Assembly: GCA_034336665.1 (NCBI GenBank)
Contig: CM067584.1
Location: 2,418,001-2,482,000, forward strand
DNA: 64,000 nucleotides
Reading direction: 5' to 3'
Source of the DNA: Luscinia megarhynchos
Lineage: Eukaryota > Chordata > Aves > Passeriformes > Turdidae
Position numbers and translations under genes: made by a program. Within the stretch, counting starts at the first letter, position 1. Each line of letters starts with the position of its first letter. Of the stretch, positions 44,616 to 55,760 are shown piece by piece. The notes beneath the pieces are model-generated. The model made no database searches. It saw only the letters and a program-made list of their open reading frames with translations, and was not told where the DNA came from.

Positions 44616-45392
44616 TTTGCCTCCGCAGCATTTTTCCACGAGCCAGGGAAGAGATGATTTTTTTTTTCTTCCATAAATTGTAATTGATTTCTTTTTTAAT
44701 GGAATATTGTAATGGAATATTGTCCAACGTGCAGAGACTCCTGGGATAAATTATTCAGCAGCACGTTTTTAAATAATGCAGACGCTTCCTGCTCGGATTT
44801 CCTGCTCCTTAAAACCAGGGATGGGAAGGAATCTCCACCTCTGGAGTCTCCATCGCTCCGTGCTCCGAGAGAAGCTGTTGGGAATTAACAATTGGAAAGG
44901 TGAAAGTTCATTGAAGTCGTTATCCAGAGCCTGGATTTGCTCCTTGCTCCAAGAGCTGCGGATGGGAGCGGAGCAATTCCTGTTTTTCTGGGGGATCCAA
45001 GTGTGGAGGTGGCAAAGAGGAGCTGGAAGTGGAGGAAAATCCATCCCAGTGAGGATGAGGTGATCCATGGGAGGGGGAAAATCCCTGTGTAGGAATTCCT
45101 GACTCCTGGAAAGTTGTTGTTTTTCCCAATTCCCATCAGTTATTCCAGTGGGGAAAGGCGGAGATTCTGGGCAGGATCTCGGACACGAGCAATTCCCAAT
45201 CATCCCTTGGATGTTCTGGGAATGCTTCACTCCCAATTTCCCAGCCTCTTCCTCAGAATTTCCCAGAATTTCCAAATCCAGAAAATCCAGAATTTTTGAA
45301 ATCCCCTCCACAGCTGCCTGGGGGAGGCAGATTCTTGTCTCATTCCCACATTTTTCAGACTTGGATATTCTCATGATCCATGTCTGCCTCAC
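44616..45392. other. Non-coding stretch, no gene recognised
   Basis: Contains duplicated GGAATATTGTAATGGAATATT (44701-44722). The reverse 207-codon frame (44769-45392) has no recognisable domain. Confidence 0.45.
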
Positions 45393-45398
45393 TTTCCC

Positions 45399-45992
45399 TG
45401 TTGGAAGACCTTACAAATATGAATGTTTAGATGCTGGAAATATGGAAACCATAAGCGAGATTGAAATGAAAGCCACTTTTGAGATGGCAAGCCTTAGTTA
45501 CTGAATTCCCATGAAACAATGGGATGGCCCCTGAAGGCAATCCCCTCTTGATAGAACAATGCCCTCGGCCAGAGAGCAACTCCAAAGGGCACAGAAAGAC
45601 TTGCCAGGGTCCCAAAGATTAGATCTTAGAGTTTAAAATGTAACAAACTATGTTAATATCAGGATTCCTATAGGCTGTATGTAAATGCTATAGAATTTGT
45701 ATTTTTGTATTACATTGGTTAGTGGAAATTAGAATATTCATCATGGAAGAAGACTTATTGTATTGCAAACGGGAAATCGCTCTCTTCTTGCTCCCTTTTC
45801 TCCCTCTTCTCGTCCTCCTCCTCTTACTTCTCTCCCTCTTCTCTTACCCCATAGCCCTTTTATCCCATTGCTCCTTCTTATCCCCCTTTTATCTCTTTTT
45901 ATACCAAACTGCAACTGTAACTTTTAGTCTTACACAGAGCACTTGAGTTTTTTCTCTAACGACCCGTCCATCCCAACACAAAGACTCCAGCA
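45399..45992 (+). mobile_element. Solo LTR copy 4, class II ERV-like (594 bp)
   Basis: Starts TGTTGGAAGACC, with a 15-bp in-frame deletion near the 5' end relative to copies 1-3, and ends GACTCCAGCA. Flanks are TTTCCC (45393-45398) and TTCCCC (45993-45998), target-site duplications with one difference. The open stretch stops at TGA 45502-45504. The pyrimidine tract (45780-45900) is shortened and the AATAAA hexamer is lost (ATACCAAACTG at that place), so this copy probably cannot polyadenylate at R. Confidence 0.88.
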
Positions 45993-45998
45993 TTCCCC

Positions 45999-47139
45999 TT
46001 TCCATAATCAGGGCATTTCCAGTGATCCTTGGATCCCAGTGCCACCATTCCTACATGGAAAAGAGCTCCAGGCTGCTCCAACGGCTCTCCCCCATCCCAG
46101 GAGGATCCTTGGGGAAAAGGCAGCAGCACAATTTCCCAGGGAATTTGCTCCAAGCTCCCCAAAATCAATGGATTCAAGCCCAAATTTTCCTGCTGGGACA
46201 CTCCGAGCTTCAGCACATCCCGAGAGATGAGTTCTGCTCGTTCCGCTTCCCTTCCCAAATCCAATGAAATCCCTTTATTGCTTCCCTTTGGACACAACTC
46301 CTGGCACAATTAGGGAATCATTTCCGAGCACAAAATAATTGCCTCGTTCCATCCTCCCTCTCCGAGGATTTCGGCTTCCATTCCACTTTCTCTTTGTTTT
46401 CATTGGGATTAAGAGGGAGGAGGAGCTCAACCAAATCCCTAAAAATAAAGGGAAAAACCCAACTGGGAGCTCTGGAATGGGGCTGGAGGCTGAGGGAGGG
46501 ATGCGCTCCAGAGGATGTGGGAATGGGGCTGCGATCCCGGATATCCAGGAGATTTCAGAGCTCCTCTCCTCATCCTAAGGCACAAATCCCTCATTTCCTC
46601 AGCTCCCAAGGACCTGTCTTGGCTTTGATTCCCTGATTTCGAGCAAATCCCAGCTTTTGGCTCCTCAGCTCCTTGTCCATCCCTGATTTCGGCTCATTTT
46701 GGATCCTCTGGATCCACCCAGGCTGCCCCAATGGATCAGGGACGGCCCAAGCAGCACCTGTTGGATCCCTGATCCTCATTCCCAGTTCTGCCCATCCAGG
46801 CACATTCCAGCTGCTTTTCCAGCAGGATTTTTCCTCATTACCACCCCACATCCGTCGGGATTCCGGGTTGGACACGGAAGTCGATGTCGCCTGTTCCCTC
46901 TGACGGATTCCCGAAGCTCCAGGGATCCAATCAAGGGAAGGGACATAAATCATGTTAATTAAAGAATTCCCAGCCCCCTTCTGGCCATGGAATGGGAATG
47001 TGCCCTCTGCATTCCAAGCACTGCTTGCTGGCTCCCAAAGCTTCTTGGAATAATCGATTTCCTGGGCCTGTTTTTTATGGATGTCACAGCCCTGGGAGCA
47101 TTGGAGCGAGACCGGATGGGTTTAATCAACAGCTCTTTC
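45999..47139. other. Non-coding stretch, no gene recognised
   Basis: Unique DNA. Frames of 76-128 codons lack motifs. Confidence 0.5.
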
Positions 47140-47262
47140 CTGGAACGCGTTTGGGAATTGTGGAATCATGGAATGGGAAGGGATCTTAGAGCCCATCCAT
47201 GGAATGGGATGCCAGGATCTCGAGCCCGGGTTGGGCACTTCCAGGGATGGCAGCAGGAATCA
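47140..47262 (-). mobile_element. CR1 3'-end remnant
   Basis: GGAATCATGGAATGGGAAGG, GATCTTAGAGCCCATCCATGG and GGGCACTTCCAGGGATGGCA are the CR1 tail and its upstream block in antisense, with the intervening ~60 bp partly missing. Confidence 0.6.
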
Positions 47263-47424
47263 GGATCCGCTGTTTTCCCAGGATCCCCAGCCGAGTCCCT
47301 GGTTATCCAGGATCCTGCCTCTTGCTCCTTAAATCCCGTAAAACCCAGCATTCCAGAGCGTTTTAGGGATTAGAATCACTAATTAATGGCTGGGTGGGAA
47401 TTCTGCTTCCCGAGGCGTTCAGAC
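47263..47424. other. Non-coding spacer
   Basis: No gene recognised. Confidence 0.5.
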
Positions 47425-47775
47425 AAACTTTGGAATTTGGGATGTGGGATGTGGAGTTTGGAAGGTGTGACAGCTGCGGGACTGGGAATGTGTGAAAATG
47501 TGAGATTTGGAATGAGTGACAGTGTGGGATTTGGAATGGGATGTGGGGTTTGGAATATGGGATTTGGAATGGGGAATGTGGGGTTTGGAATGTGGGATGT
47601 GGGGTTTGGAATGAGTGAAATTGTAGGATTTGGAATGAGTGACAGTGTGGGATTTGGAATGGGATGTGGGGTTTGGAATATGGGATTTGGAATGTGGGAT
47701 GTGGGGCTTGGAATGAGTGACAACGTGGGATTTGGAATGGAGAAATGCAGGATTTGGAATGTGGGATGTGGGAGT
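47425..47775. repeat. GGGATTTGGAATGTGGGATG array with ~124-bp higher-order unit
   Basis: Short GGATTTGGAATG / GGATGTGGGGTTT words. A larger block beginning TTTGGAATGAGTGACAGTGT occurs near 47505 and 47629, about 124 bp apart. Confidence 0.9.
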
Positions 47776-48667
47776 GCCCCCCTGCCTGGAGCTCCTCCAG
47801 GCTGGATTTTGGGGACGGTGTTGGGATTATCCCACTCTGCTCCTCCCTGGAACTCCTGGCCGTGTAATGAGCTTGCAAATCCTCGGGAAAAAAGCCGGGA
47901 CAAATCCAGGGCTGCTCCAGGGATGACTCCAAGCTCAGAACAACCTGAGGAGCCCTCCTGGAGCCTCGGGCACTTCTCAAGTTGGGCAACCAAAATTTGG
48001 GATCCTCATCTGCAAGTTTTTTCCCTTTTTTTCCTGTTTTTCCCAAAATTTCTGCCTGCTCACACGTGGGAAGCTCCTCAGGGCAGGGAAATCAGTGTCG
48101 CCTCTGGGATCCCGAGCTTCCAACTGGCAGCAATCCCATCCAGGGATTAGCGAGGGATTAGGACGTGGAACAGAACTGATAATTAATTAATGAGCAGCAG
48201 GGATAATGAGAATCAGCAAACCAGGATCATCGGATCCAGATTTTTAGGGGAAAAAAAGGTTGGAAAAGCTCTGCTGGCTCCTCATTCCTTTTTTCTCTCC
48301 TCCAGAGCCAGATCCTGCCACCATTCCCTGCTCGTTAAACAGGGAAAAATCCCACAAGGAACACGATGATTCTGGTGGGATCCACGGGGAGATGGGGAGT
48401 GGAGACTGGCTCCAAGGGGATTCCAGGGATTTGTAGGAATCCTGAGGCCAAATCCAGCATCCTCCAAATTTTGGGACACACGTAGGGGACAGAGACATCC
48501 CAGCTCCTGCTCCAAGGGTGGGAAGCGAAGAATCCCAATCCCAGTTGGAATCCCAATCCCACCTCCCCATGGAATCCGGGACACTGAGGGAAGGGGAGAG
48601 GAACAACACATGGGAGTTCCTGGGAATGGCTCCACAGGATCAGGGAATTCTCCTGGAGACACTGGGC
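47776..48667. other. Non-coding stretch, no gene recognised
   Basis: 48165-48215 has GATAATTAATTAATGAGC in a small AT-rich islet. No gene. Confidence 0.45.
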
Positions 48668-48897
48668 TGCCTAATTTGGATGGATCTGCCACCAAATCCC
48701 AGAGAATTTGGATGGATCTGTCACCAAATCCCAACGAATTTGGATGGATTGACCACCATTCCCAGATAATTTTGATGAATCTGCTGCCAAATCCCAATGA
48801 ATTTGGATGGACCTGCCACTGAATCCTGGTGAATTTGGATGGATCCTCCACCGAATCCAAGCGAATTTAGATGGATCTGCTGCCAAATCCTGGCACT
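48668..48897. repeat. 32-bp minisatellite, ~7 units
   Basis: GAATTTGGATGGATCTGCC followed by ACCAAATCCCAAC. GGATGG words recur at 48678, 48710, 48742, 48805 and 48837. Confidence 0.93.
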
Positions 48898-50324
48898 GCT
48901 GGAAGAAGCAGGAGCTGGAAAATTTCCCTCTGGAAAACTGCACCTAACACAGGAATTCCTGGGGCTCGGAGCCTCCCTGCTCCTGCAACTCCTCTCCGGA
49001 GAGGGAATTTCAGAGCCCAGCAGGAATTCATTATCCATGGGGTGAGGAGGGTGAAGCGCTGATCCCGCCTGGAAAAGAGCAGAGCTGAGCATCCACCTTC
49101 TCCTGGTGGGAAAAACAATCCCCAGCGCATGGAAACAATCAGGGATAAACACAGAATTCCCACGTTCCAGCTGGATCTGCCTCCAGAAGCACAATTCCCA
49201 TCCCCAACATCCAGCCCTGGCCATCTGGATCCGATTCTTTTCCTGGAATTTGTCCTCCAGCACATCCCAGGATTATTTTTTCCCCTGGCCCCACAAGCTG
49301 CTGTTGCTCCTGATTTCCCTCTGCCCCATCCCTGTTTTTCCAGCTTATTTATGGAATCATCACACCGTTGATTTCCTGACAGCTGCCCCGACCTTTTGGA
49401 TTTTATAAAATCCAGCTTTTTTTTCCACAGCTTTTTTTTTTTTCCCCCCGGGCCTTGGCAGCCCGGCGAAGGTGACGCAGGGAATTATTGTGGATTTTTC
49501 CGGCTCCTGGGAAGCGACAGGATCCGTGTGGGAAGGGGCTGGCAGCAGGAACAGCATCCATCACCTTTTCCAAGCGAAGGGCGAGCGGCAGGAGGTGGAT
49601 GGAGCCCTGCTGGGACGCCGGTGACGCAAGAAATTCCTTGGAAAAACAGCTTGTACATGGAATTAACGGGGATGGAGGCAGCACAGATCGGCCAGGTGGT
49701 TTGATCCAAAAAAAAAAAAAAAAAAAAAAGCCTCATCCACACTCTGGGAATCTTCTGTGCTCCCACTTTCCCTCTCCAGGAGGAATCTCAGGGATTCATG
49801 GGGAATTTTGCTGCTGGAAAAGGGAAAGATTGAAGGGAAAGTGGAGCCAAGGGAAAAGGAATTAAATCAGTACCGTATGGAAACGGGTTTTGTTTTTTTT
49901 CTCAGAATTAGGATTCCAGTGAAAACACATGGAAACAGCCACAATTCCCAGCCGTGCGGAAAAGCACAGCGTGGGAGGAGGGGGAAAAATCCCCCAGTCC
50001 CGCTTTTCCCGCTGGTGGCTCAGCAGGAAATCGGGAATGACGCCAATGCCGGGAGATGGATGGGGGAGGATGGGGGGATTTCCAGCCTCTGGAATCCCGG
50101 CTGTCCTGGGATTTTTGGGAGCCTCCAGGAGTGGCTCGAGCGGGTTGGAAATCCCTGGGATAAATCAGGATGGCACCTCTGAGCAGTGGGAATTGCACGG
50201 GGAAAATCGAAATCGATGCTCTGGGAGCTGCTCCGGAGCCACTTCCAGGGGGAAAAATCCCGGGAAAGGTTTGGTGGGGGTTGGGATTGCTGCCAGACTT
50301 CAGCTGTCCCTGTGGGGAGGGGGT
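48898..50324. other. Non-coding stretch with homopolymer runs
   Basis: T-runs near 49418-49445 and an A-run of about 20 at 49709-49728. The A-run is not preceded by any recognised retroposon body. Frames of 125-192 codons overlap on opposite strands without motifs. No gene. Confidence 0.45.
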
Positions 50325-50940
50325 CAGTGCCCAGAGGTGTCCCCAGTGCCACCAACGCCCCCGAGAAGATGTCCACAGTGCCACCAACCCCTTCAGGGAA
50401 GGGCACCAGTGCTCAGAGGTGTCCCCAGTGCCACCAGTCCCTGTCTGGGGAGGGGACCCGTGTCTGGGGATGTCCCCAGTGCCACCAGTCCCTGTCTGGG
50501 GAGGTGTCTGGAAATGTCCCCAGTGCCACCAACGCTCCAGAGAGGAGTAGACCAGTGCTCAGAGGTGTCCCCAGTGCCACCAGTCCCTCTCTGGGGAGGG
50601 GACCAGCGCCCAGAGATGTCCCCAGTGCCACCAGTCCCTGTCTGGGGAGGTGTCTGGAGATGTCCCCAGTGCACCAACCCTTCTGAGACGAGTGGACCAA
50701 TGCCCAGGGATGTCCCCAGTGCCACCAACCCCTTCAGGGAAGAGGGGACCAATGCCCAGGATGTCCCCAGTGCACCAACCCTTTTGAGACGAGTGGACCA
50801 GTGCTCAGGACGTCCCCAGTGCCACCAACCCCTCTGAGAAGAGGGGACCAGTGCCCAGGATGTCCCCAGTGCCACCAACCCCTCTGGGATGAGGGGACCA
50901 GTGCCCAGGATGTCCCCAGTGCCACCAACCCCCTGCACAG
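50325..50940. repeat. ~50-bp GTCCCCAGTGCCACCA minisatellite (array A)
   Basis: About 12 units of TGTCCCCAGTGCCACCAACC followed by CCTCTGAGAAGAGGGGACCA and GTGCCCAGGA. Spacing settles at 50 bp in the right half (50762, 50812, 50862, 50912). A left-half variant carries CCTGTCTGGGGAGG. Frames of up to 302 codons are repeat-driven. Confidence 0.95.
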
Positions 50941-51426
50941 GCCGCCGGCCTGGCCGCCCTCGCCCTTTGAACCAGCCCCAGGATTCCTCCTCCCGCTGCC
51001 CCCTCTCCCCCGGCTTTCCCCTTTGGATCTCTCCAGGATTCCGCGGGTGAGCCCCCCCTTCCCCACGAGCAGCGCTAATGACAGCGCTAATTACAGAGCT
51101 CCATTAACCCCAGCGCGGGGCCGGCTCTGACCGCGCCGCTTTTCTCTCTCTCCAAAAAAATCCCATTTTTTTTTCTTTCCCCCCCTGCTCTGTAAAACAT
51201 CCACGAGCGATCGGCAACGCCCCGCGGAGAGCGAGAGCCTTCCCGTAATTGCCCGTCCTTCCCGGGGCTCTTAAAAGCTTTTCTGAGAGGAGAACAGAGG
51301 CTCCTTGTCAGCCGCGAGCCATTACCCGGCCGGAGGAGCCGCCGCCCGCGCCCGCTGGAAATGTTGGATTTTCCAGAGGTTTTCCTGGCTGGAGAGGCAG
51401 CCCCAAGCCCTTCGTGGGGAGGGGAT
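50941..51426. promoter_or_regulatory. CpG-rich island between two related arrays
   Basis: Repeat-free, CpG-rich ends (GGCCGCCGGCCTGGCCGCCC; GGAGCCGCCGCCCGCGCCCG) enclosing a homeodomain-word cluster (GCGCTAATGACAGCGCTAAT, TACAGAGCTCCATTAACCC) and a T/C-rich stretch. It has the look of a CpG island or enhancer. No convincing transcription start, exon or protein is visible. Confidence 0.4.
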
Positions 51427-51835
51427 GAATGTCCAGAGGTGTCCCCAGGGCCACCAACCCCAAATTGGGTGCACAGAGATGTCCCCAGTGCCACCAATCC
51501 CAAATTGGGTGCCCAAAGGTGAAACCCAGGGCCACCAAAACCAAATTGGGTGCCCAGAGGTGTCCCCAGTGCCACCAATCCCAACTTGAGTGCTCAGAGA
51601 TGTCCCCAGTGCCACCAACCCCAAATTCGGTGCACAGAGATGTCCTCAGTGCCACCAATCCCAGTTTGCATGCCCAGAGGTGTCCCCAGGGCCACAAATC
51701 CCAAATTGGGTGCCCAAAGGTGTCCCCAGTGCCACCAACAGGAGGAGGGAATCAATGCCCAGAGGTGTCCCCAAGGCCACCAAACCCAATTTGGGTGCCC
51801 AGAGGTGTCCCCAGTGCCACCAACCCCTCTGTGGG
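51427..51835. repeat. ~40-bp GTCCCCAGTGCCACCA minisatellite (array B)
   Basis: Units share TGTCCCCAGTGCCACCAA with array A but then read CCCCAAATTGGGTGCCCAGAG, giving a 40-bp period (51440, 51480, 51561 and so on). The ATTGGG/CCCAAAT half forms a short palindrome absent from array A. Confidence 0.95.
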
Positions 51836-51899
51836 GTTCACATTCTCAACCCCCTTGGAGGCTCAGGCAGCGCTGGGAGCCCCATGGCCCTGCTGGGGG
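51836..51899. other. Short spacer
   Basis: Unique sequence between two arrays. Confidence 0.5.
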
Positions 51900-52225
51900 T
51901 GGATTTTCAGGAATCATTTCAGGATTATTTGGTGTGGGATTTCAAGGGATCATTTCAGGACTATTTGGTGTGGGATTTTAAGGGATAATTTTAGGATTAT
52001 TTGGTGTGGGATTTTAAGGGATAATTTTAGGATTATTTGGTGTGGGATTTCTTTCAGGATTATTTGGTGTGGGATTTTCAAGGGATCATTTCAGGAATAT
52101 TTGGTGTGGGATTTTCAAGGGATCATTTCAGGACTATTTGGTGTGGGATTTTAAGGGACAATTTTAGGATTATTTGGTGGTGGTGTGGGATTTTAAGGGC
52201 TCATTTTAGGAATATTTCACGTAGG
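51900..52225. repeat. 36-bp minisatellite, ~9 units
   Basis: GGTGTGGGATTTTAAGGGAT followed by AATTTTAGGATTATTT. Starts at 51967, 52003 and 52039 show the 36-bp step. CATTTCAGGA variants are interleaved. Confidence 0.93.
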
Positions 52226-53247
52226 ATTCACAACCAGAACCTCTCACAGCCACACCAGGTCAGGGTTGGATATTCCTGGTGTGGATCCCGAGGAGCTGGA
52301 GCAGCTCGAGGTGGGAATGATGGCGTGGGATGGAGTCAGTGACAGCAGCATCCCGAGCATCCCACGGGGCTGGGAATTGAGCTGAAAGTTTGGGATGCTT
52401 CGTTTGGGAACACTGAGGGGTTTGGGGATGCTCTGTGAGCCTCATTTGCAATCACAGCCCGTCCAGCCCGTGGGATGGCGGGGCTGGAACAGCTTCAATC
52501 CAAACCCTTTTCCAACAGCTTCAATCCAAACCCTTTTTCCAGCAGCTCCTTCCTCGCGTGCCCAAGATCAAACCGCTGCTGACTCACAGCGCCTCATTAG
52601 CGATTCGCCGGTAATTAATTCATCTCCTGATGCTGCTGGGTCGCTCCCGGACGACTCTCATCTCTGGATCAGCACCAGGAATGCGCTGATGGGCCAAAAA
52701 TCCATTTTTTCCCTCATTTTTCGCTCCAAGCTGGGCCTGGAAACCCCCAAGGATTCACCAGCTGGGTCCGAAAAATCGGAATTTTGGGAGCAGGGGAAAC
52801 AGGGAAACAAAGGGGAAGCAGGGGGGAAACTGAGGCACAGATTAATTCTGTGTAGATTACACAGATTAAAATAAACATTTTATAGATTAAAATGCACATT
52901 TTAAAAGCTCAAATATGGTAAAAATTGATCCAACCAGAGCAGTTCCAGCCTCTGTGCCATGCTGGGATGTTCTGCCTGTGGCAGATCCAGTTCAGGGTCT
53001 GGAAAATTCTGACAAAATCCGGATTTGGGGCCAGGAAGGACTGGACAATGTCCCTTTGTCCCCCAAGGAGCTGGCAGTGAATCCAGGCCCTCTCTGACTC
53101 CAGCAGAGGAATTTTGTCTTGGCCTGGAATTGCCTCCAGTTCCCTGCCTGATGCTTCCCAAAAGGGTTTGGAGGGAAGGGAATTCCAGGGATGGGAACTT
53201 GGGAAGGGAAGGGAGGGCAAAAACACGGGAAAAGTGCCCTGAGGGAT
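52226..53247. other. Non-coding stretch with regulatory-like islet
   Basis: A 27-bp direct repeat AGCTTCAATCCAAACCC lies at 52490-52540. 52565-52645 (GCTGCTGACTCACAGCGCC, CTCATTAGCGATTCGCCGG, TAATTAATTCATCTCC) is repeat-free with an AP-1-like TGACTCA and homeodomain words. No gene. Confidence 0.4.
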
Positions 53248-54070
53248 GCTCCAACCCCAAAATTCCCATCTCCAGGGGGTTCTCCAACCCCAAAATTCCC
53301 ACCTCCAAGGAGTTCTCCAACCCCAAAATTCCCATCTCCAAGGGTTCTCCAGCCCCAAAATTCCCAGCTCCATGGGGGTTCTCCAGGCCCAAAATTCCCA
53401 TTTCCAAGGAATTCTCCAACCCCAAAATTCCCATCTCTGGGGGTTCTCCAGCCCCCAAATTCCCATCTCCAAGGAGTTCTCCAGCCCCCAAATTCCCATC
53501 TCCGGGGGGTCCAACCCCAAAATTCCCATCTCCAGGGGGTTCTCCAGCCCCCAAATTCCCATCTCCGGGGGTTCTCCAACTCCAAAATTCCCATCTCCAG
53601 GGAGTTCTCCAGCCCCAAAATTCCCATCTCCGGGGGTTCTCCCACCAAAATTCCCATCTCCAAGGGGTTCTCCAACCCCAAAATTCCCATCTCCAGGGGG
53701 TCCAACCCCAAAATTCCCATCTCCATGGGGTTCTCCAACACCAAAATTCCCATCTCCAAGGGTTCTCCAACCCCAAAATTCCCATCTCCAGGGGGTTCTC
53801 CAGCCCCAAAATTCCCATCTCCGGGGGTTCTCCAGCCCCAAAATTCCCATCTCCAGGGGGTCCAGCCCCAAAATTCCCATCTCCAGGGGGTTCTCCAGCC
53901 CCCAAATTCCCATCTCCGGGGGTTCTCCAACCCCAAAATTCCCATCTCCAGGGAGTTCTCCAGCCCCAAAATTCCCATCTCCAGGGGGTTCTCCCACCCC
54001 AAAATTCCCATCTCCAAGGGGTTCTCCAACCCCAAAATTCCCAATCTCCAGGGGGTTCTCCAACCCCGAC
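53248..54070. repeat. 33-bp minisatellite, ~25 units
   Basis: Unit CCAACCCCAAAATTCCCATC followed by TCCAGGGGGTTCT. Variants are AACCCC/AGCCCC and CCAGGG/CCGGGG/CCAAGG. Some units lack the TTCTCCA segment. The unit is exactly 11 codons and contains no stop in most frames, so frames of 350-470 codons open on both strands. No start context, signal peptide or conserved fold supports translation. Confidence 0.97.
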
Positions 54071-54814
54071 CTCCCCCTCAGGATGCCCCAGCCCCATTCC
54101 CCACCCCTCAATTCCCAGCAGGATCCTCTTTGCAGGGTCGTGCACCTTCCCTGCAGCCTTTTCCCTGTTTTTTGGGGCAGTTTGGGATGGGAATTTCACT
54201 CTGCAAGAGCCTCAAGCTCTCCCCCCCTTCTCTCCCCGCCAGCCACCCCCAATTTTCCATATTTTCGTGCCCTTCCTTTGTTCCGCCTCCTCCTTTCACA
54301 CCTCCCCCACTTTCCCCCCCAAATGTCACTCCAGGAGAAGAAAAAGTTGGGCCGAGAACCCAAAAGACTCAAAAGCAGCAGGAGAAAAACCCAGCCAGGA
54401 TTATTTTTATCAGGAACGGGAACAATTCCCACCCTAATGATTAGGATTCGTTTTTCCAACCAGGAGCAGCTCCCAGGATAACGGAGAGGAGCAAAACCAG
54501 CAAGGAAAGGGCAGAATTTCCCAGATTTTAACTGGATTTTCCTGCAGGGCTCAGCTGGATCCAGCAGCTCCTCGTGTTCCTCTGGAGTGGTGGGAATTTT
54601 TCCTGGGAATTTTGCTTTGGTCTGGGAGAACCCCCAGCAAAGGGAGATTCGGGGCTCTGTGGAGGAGGATGAGGGAATTGGGATCATTCCCAGATTTTCC
54701 AGGTGGCCTCAATCAGCTGCCATCCATCCTGGATCCCTCTGGATCATCCCTGGGATCTCCTGGGTGGGAAGGAGCGGGATAAGGACGGCGGGATCTTCTC
54801 TGTGAGCTGGGAAA
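54071..54814. other. Non-coding spacer
   Basis: Pyrimidine-rich at 54215-54320. No supported gene. Confidence 0.5.
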
Positions 54815-54975
54815 AGGGGATGGGATGGGAAAATGGGATGGGATGGGATGGGATGGGATGGGATGGGATGGGATGGGATGGGATGGGATGGGATGGGATG
54901 GGATGGGATGGGATGGGATGGGATGGGATGGGATGGGATGGGATGGGATGGGGATGGGATGGGATGGGATGGGCA
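54815..54975 (+). repeat. (GGGAT)n microsatellite
   Basis: About 30 almost pure GGGAT units with two-base loops between GGG runs, a strong G-quadruplex candidate. Interrupted once by an extra G near 54950. Confidence 0.97.
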
Positions 54976-55084
54976 CAGTGGGATGGGATGGGATGGGATA
55001 ATGGGATGGGATGGGCACAGCAGGGTGGGAATTCAGGATGGGAGAGGCTGGAGGGGCCACAGCCCCCCCAAAACAAGCACACTG

Positions 55085-55760
55085 TGCCTTCCCATGGAAA
55101 TTCCAGGCTGGAAAAACATTCCCAGTGCCTGGAGATCATCAGGAATGTTCCACCAAGCTGGGATAACTCATTCCCAGAGCCCGGAAATTATCAGGAATGT
55201 TCCACTAAATTGGGATAACTCATTCCCAGGGCCTGGAGATCATCAGGGATGTTTCACTAAACTGTGATAATACAATCCCAGTGCCTGTGGATCATTAGGG
55301 ATATTCCACCAAATTGGGATAACTCATTCCTGATGCTTGGACATCATCAGGGAAGTTCCACTAATTTGGGATAACTCATTCCCAGTGCCTGGAGATCATC
55401 AGGGATGTTCCACCAAATTGGGATAACTCATTCCCAGGGCCTGGAAATTATCAGGAATGTTTCACTAAACTGGGATAGCACATTCCCAGTGCCTGGAGAT
55501 CATCAGGGATGTTCCACCAAATTGGGATAACTCATTCCCAGTGCCTGGAGATTATCAGGGACGTTCCACTAAACTGGGATAACACATTCCCAGTGCCTGG
55601 AGATCATCAGGGATGTTCCACTAAACTGGGATAACACATTCCCAGTGCCTGGAGATCATCAGGGATGTTCCACTAAATTGGGATAACACATTCCCAGTGC
55701 CTGGAGATCATCAGGGATGTTCCACTAAACTGGGATAACACATTCCCAATGTCTGGAACG
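55085..55760. repeat. 52-bp minisatellite, 13 units
   Basis: Unit CATTCCCAGTGCCTGGAGAT followed by CATCAGGGATGTTCCACTAA and ACTGGGATAACA. The right half is nearly uniform (differences of one base), the left half diverged, suggesting recent homogenisation from the right. Confidence 0.96.

Noticed and set aside
49709..49728. A-run as the tail of a processed pseudogene or SINE
   Set aside because: No recognisable transcript-derived body precedes it and no target-site duplication is visible.
50325..51835. Possible CRISPR-like repeat arrays
   Set aside because: Units are contiguous or near-contiguous tandem repeats without uniform repeats separated by unique spacers, there are no cas genes, and the DNA is eukaryotic.
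53025..54481. Open frames of 350-470 codons on both strands
   Set aside because: They coincide with the 33-bp satellite whose unit is 11 codons. All competing frames open for the same reason, and there is no recognisable domain or start context.
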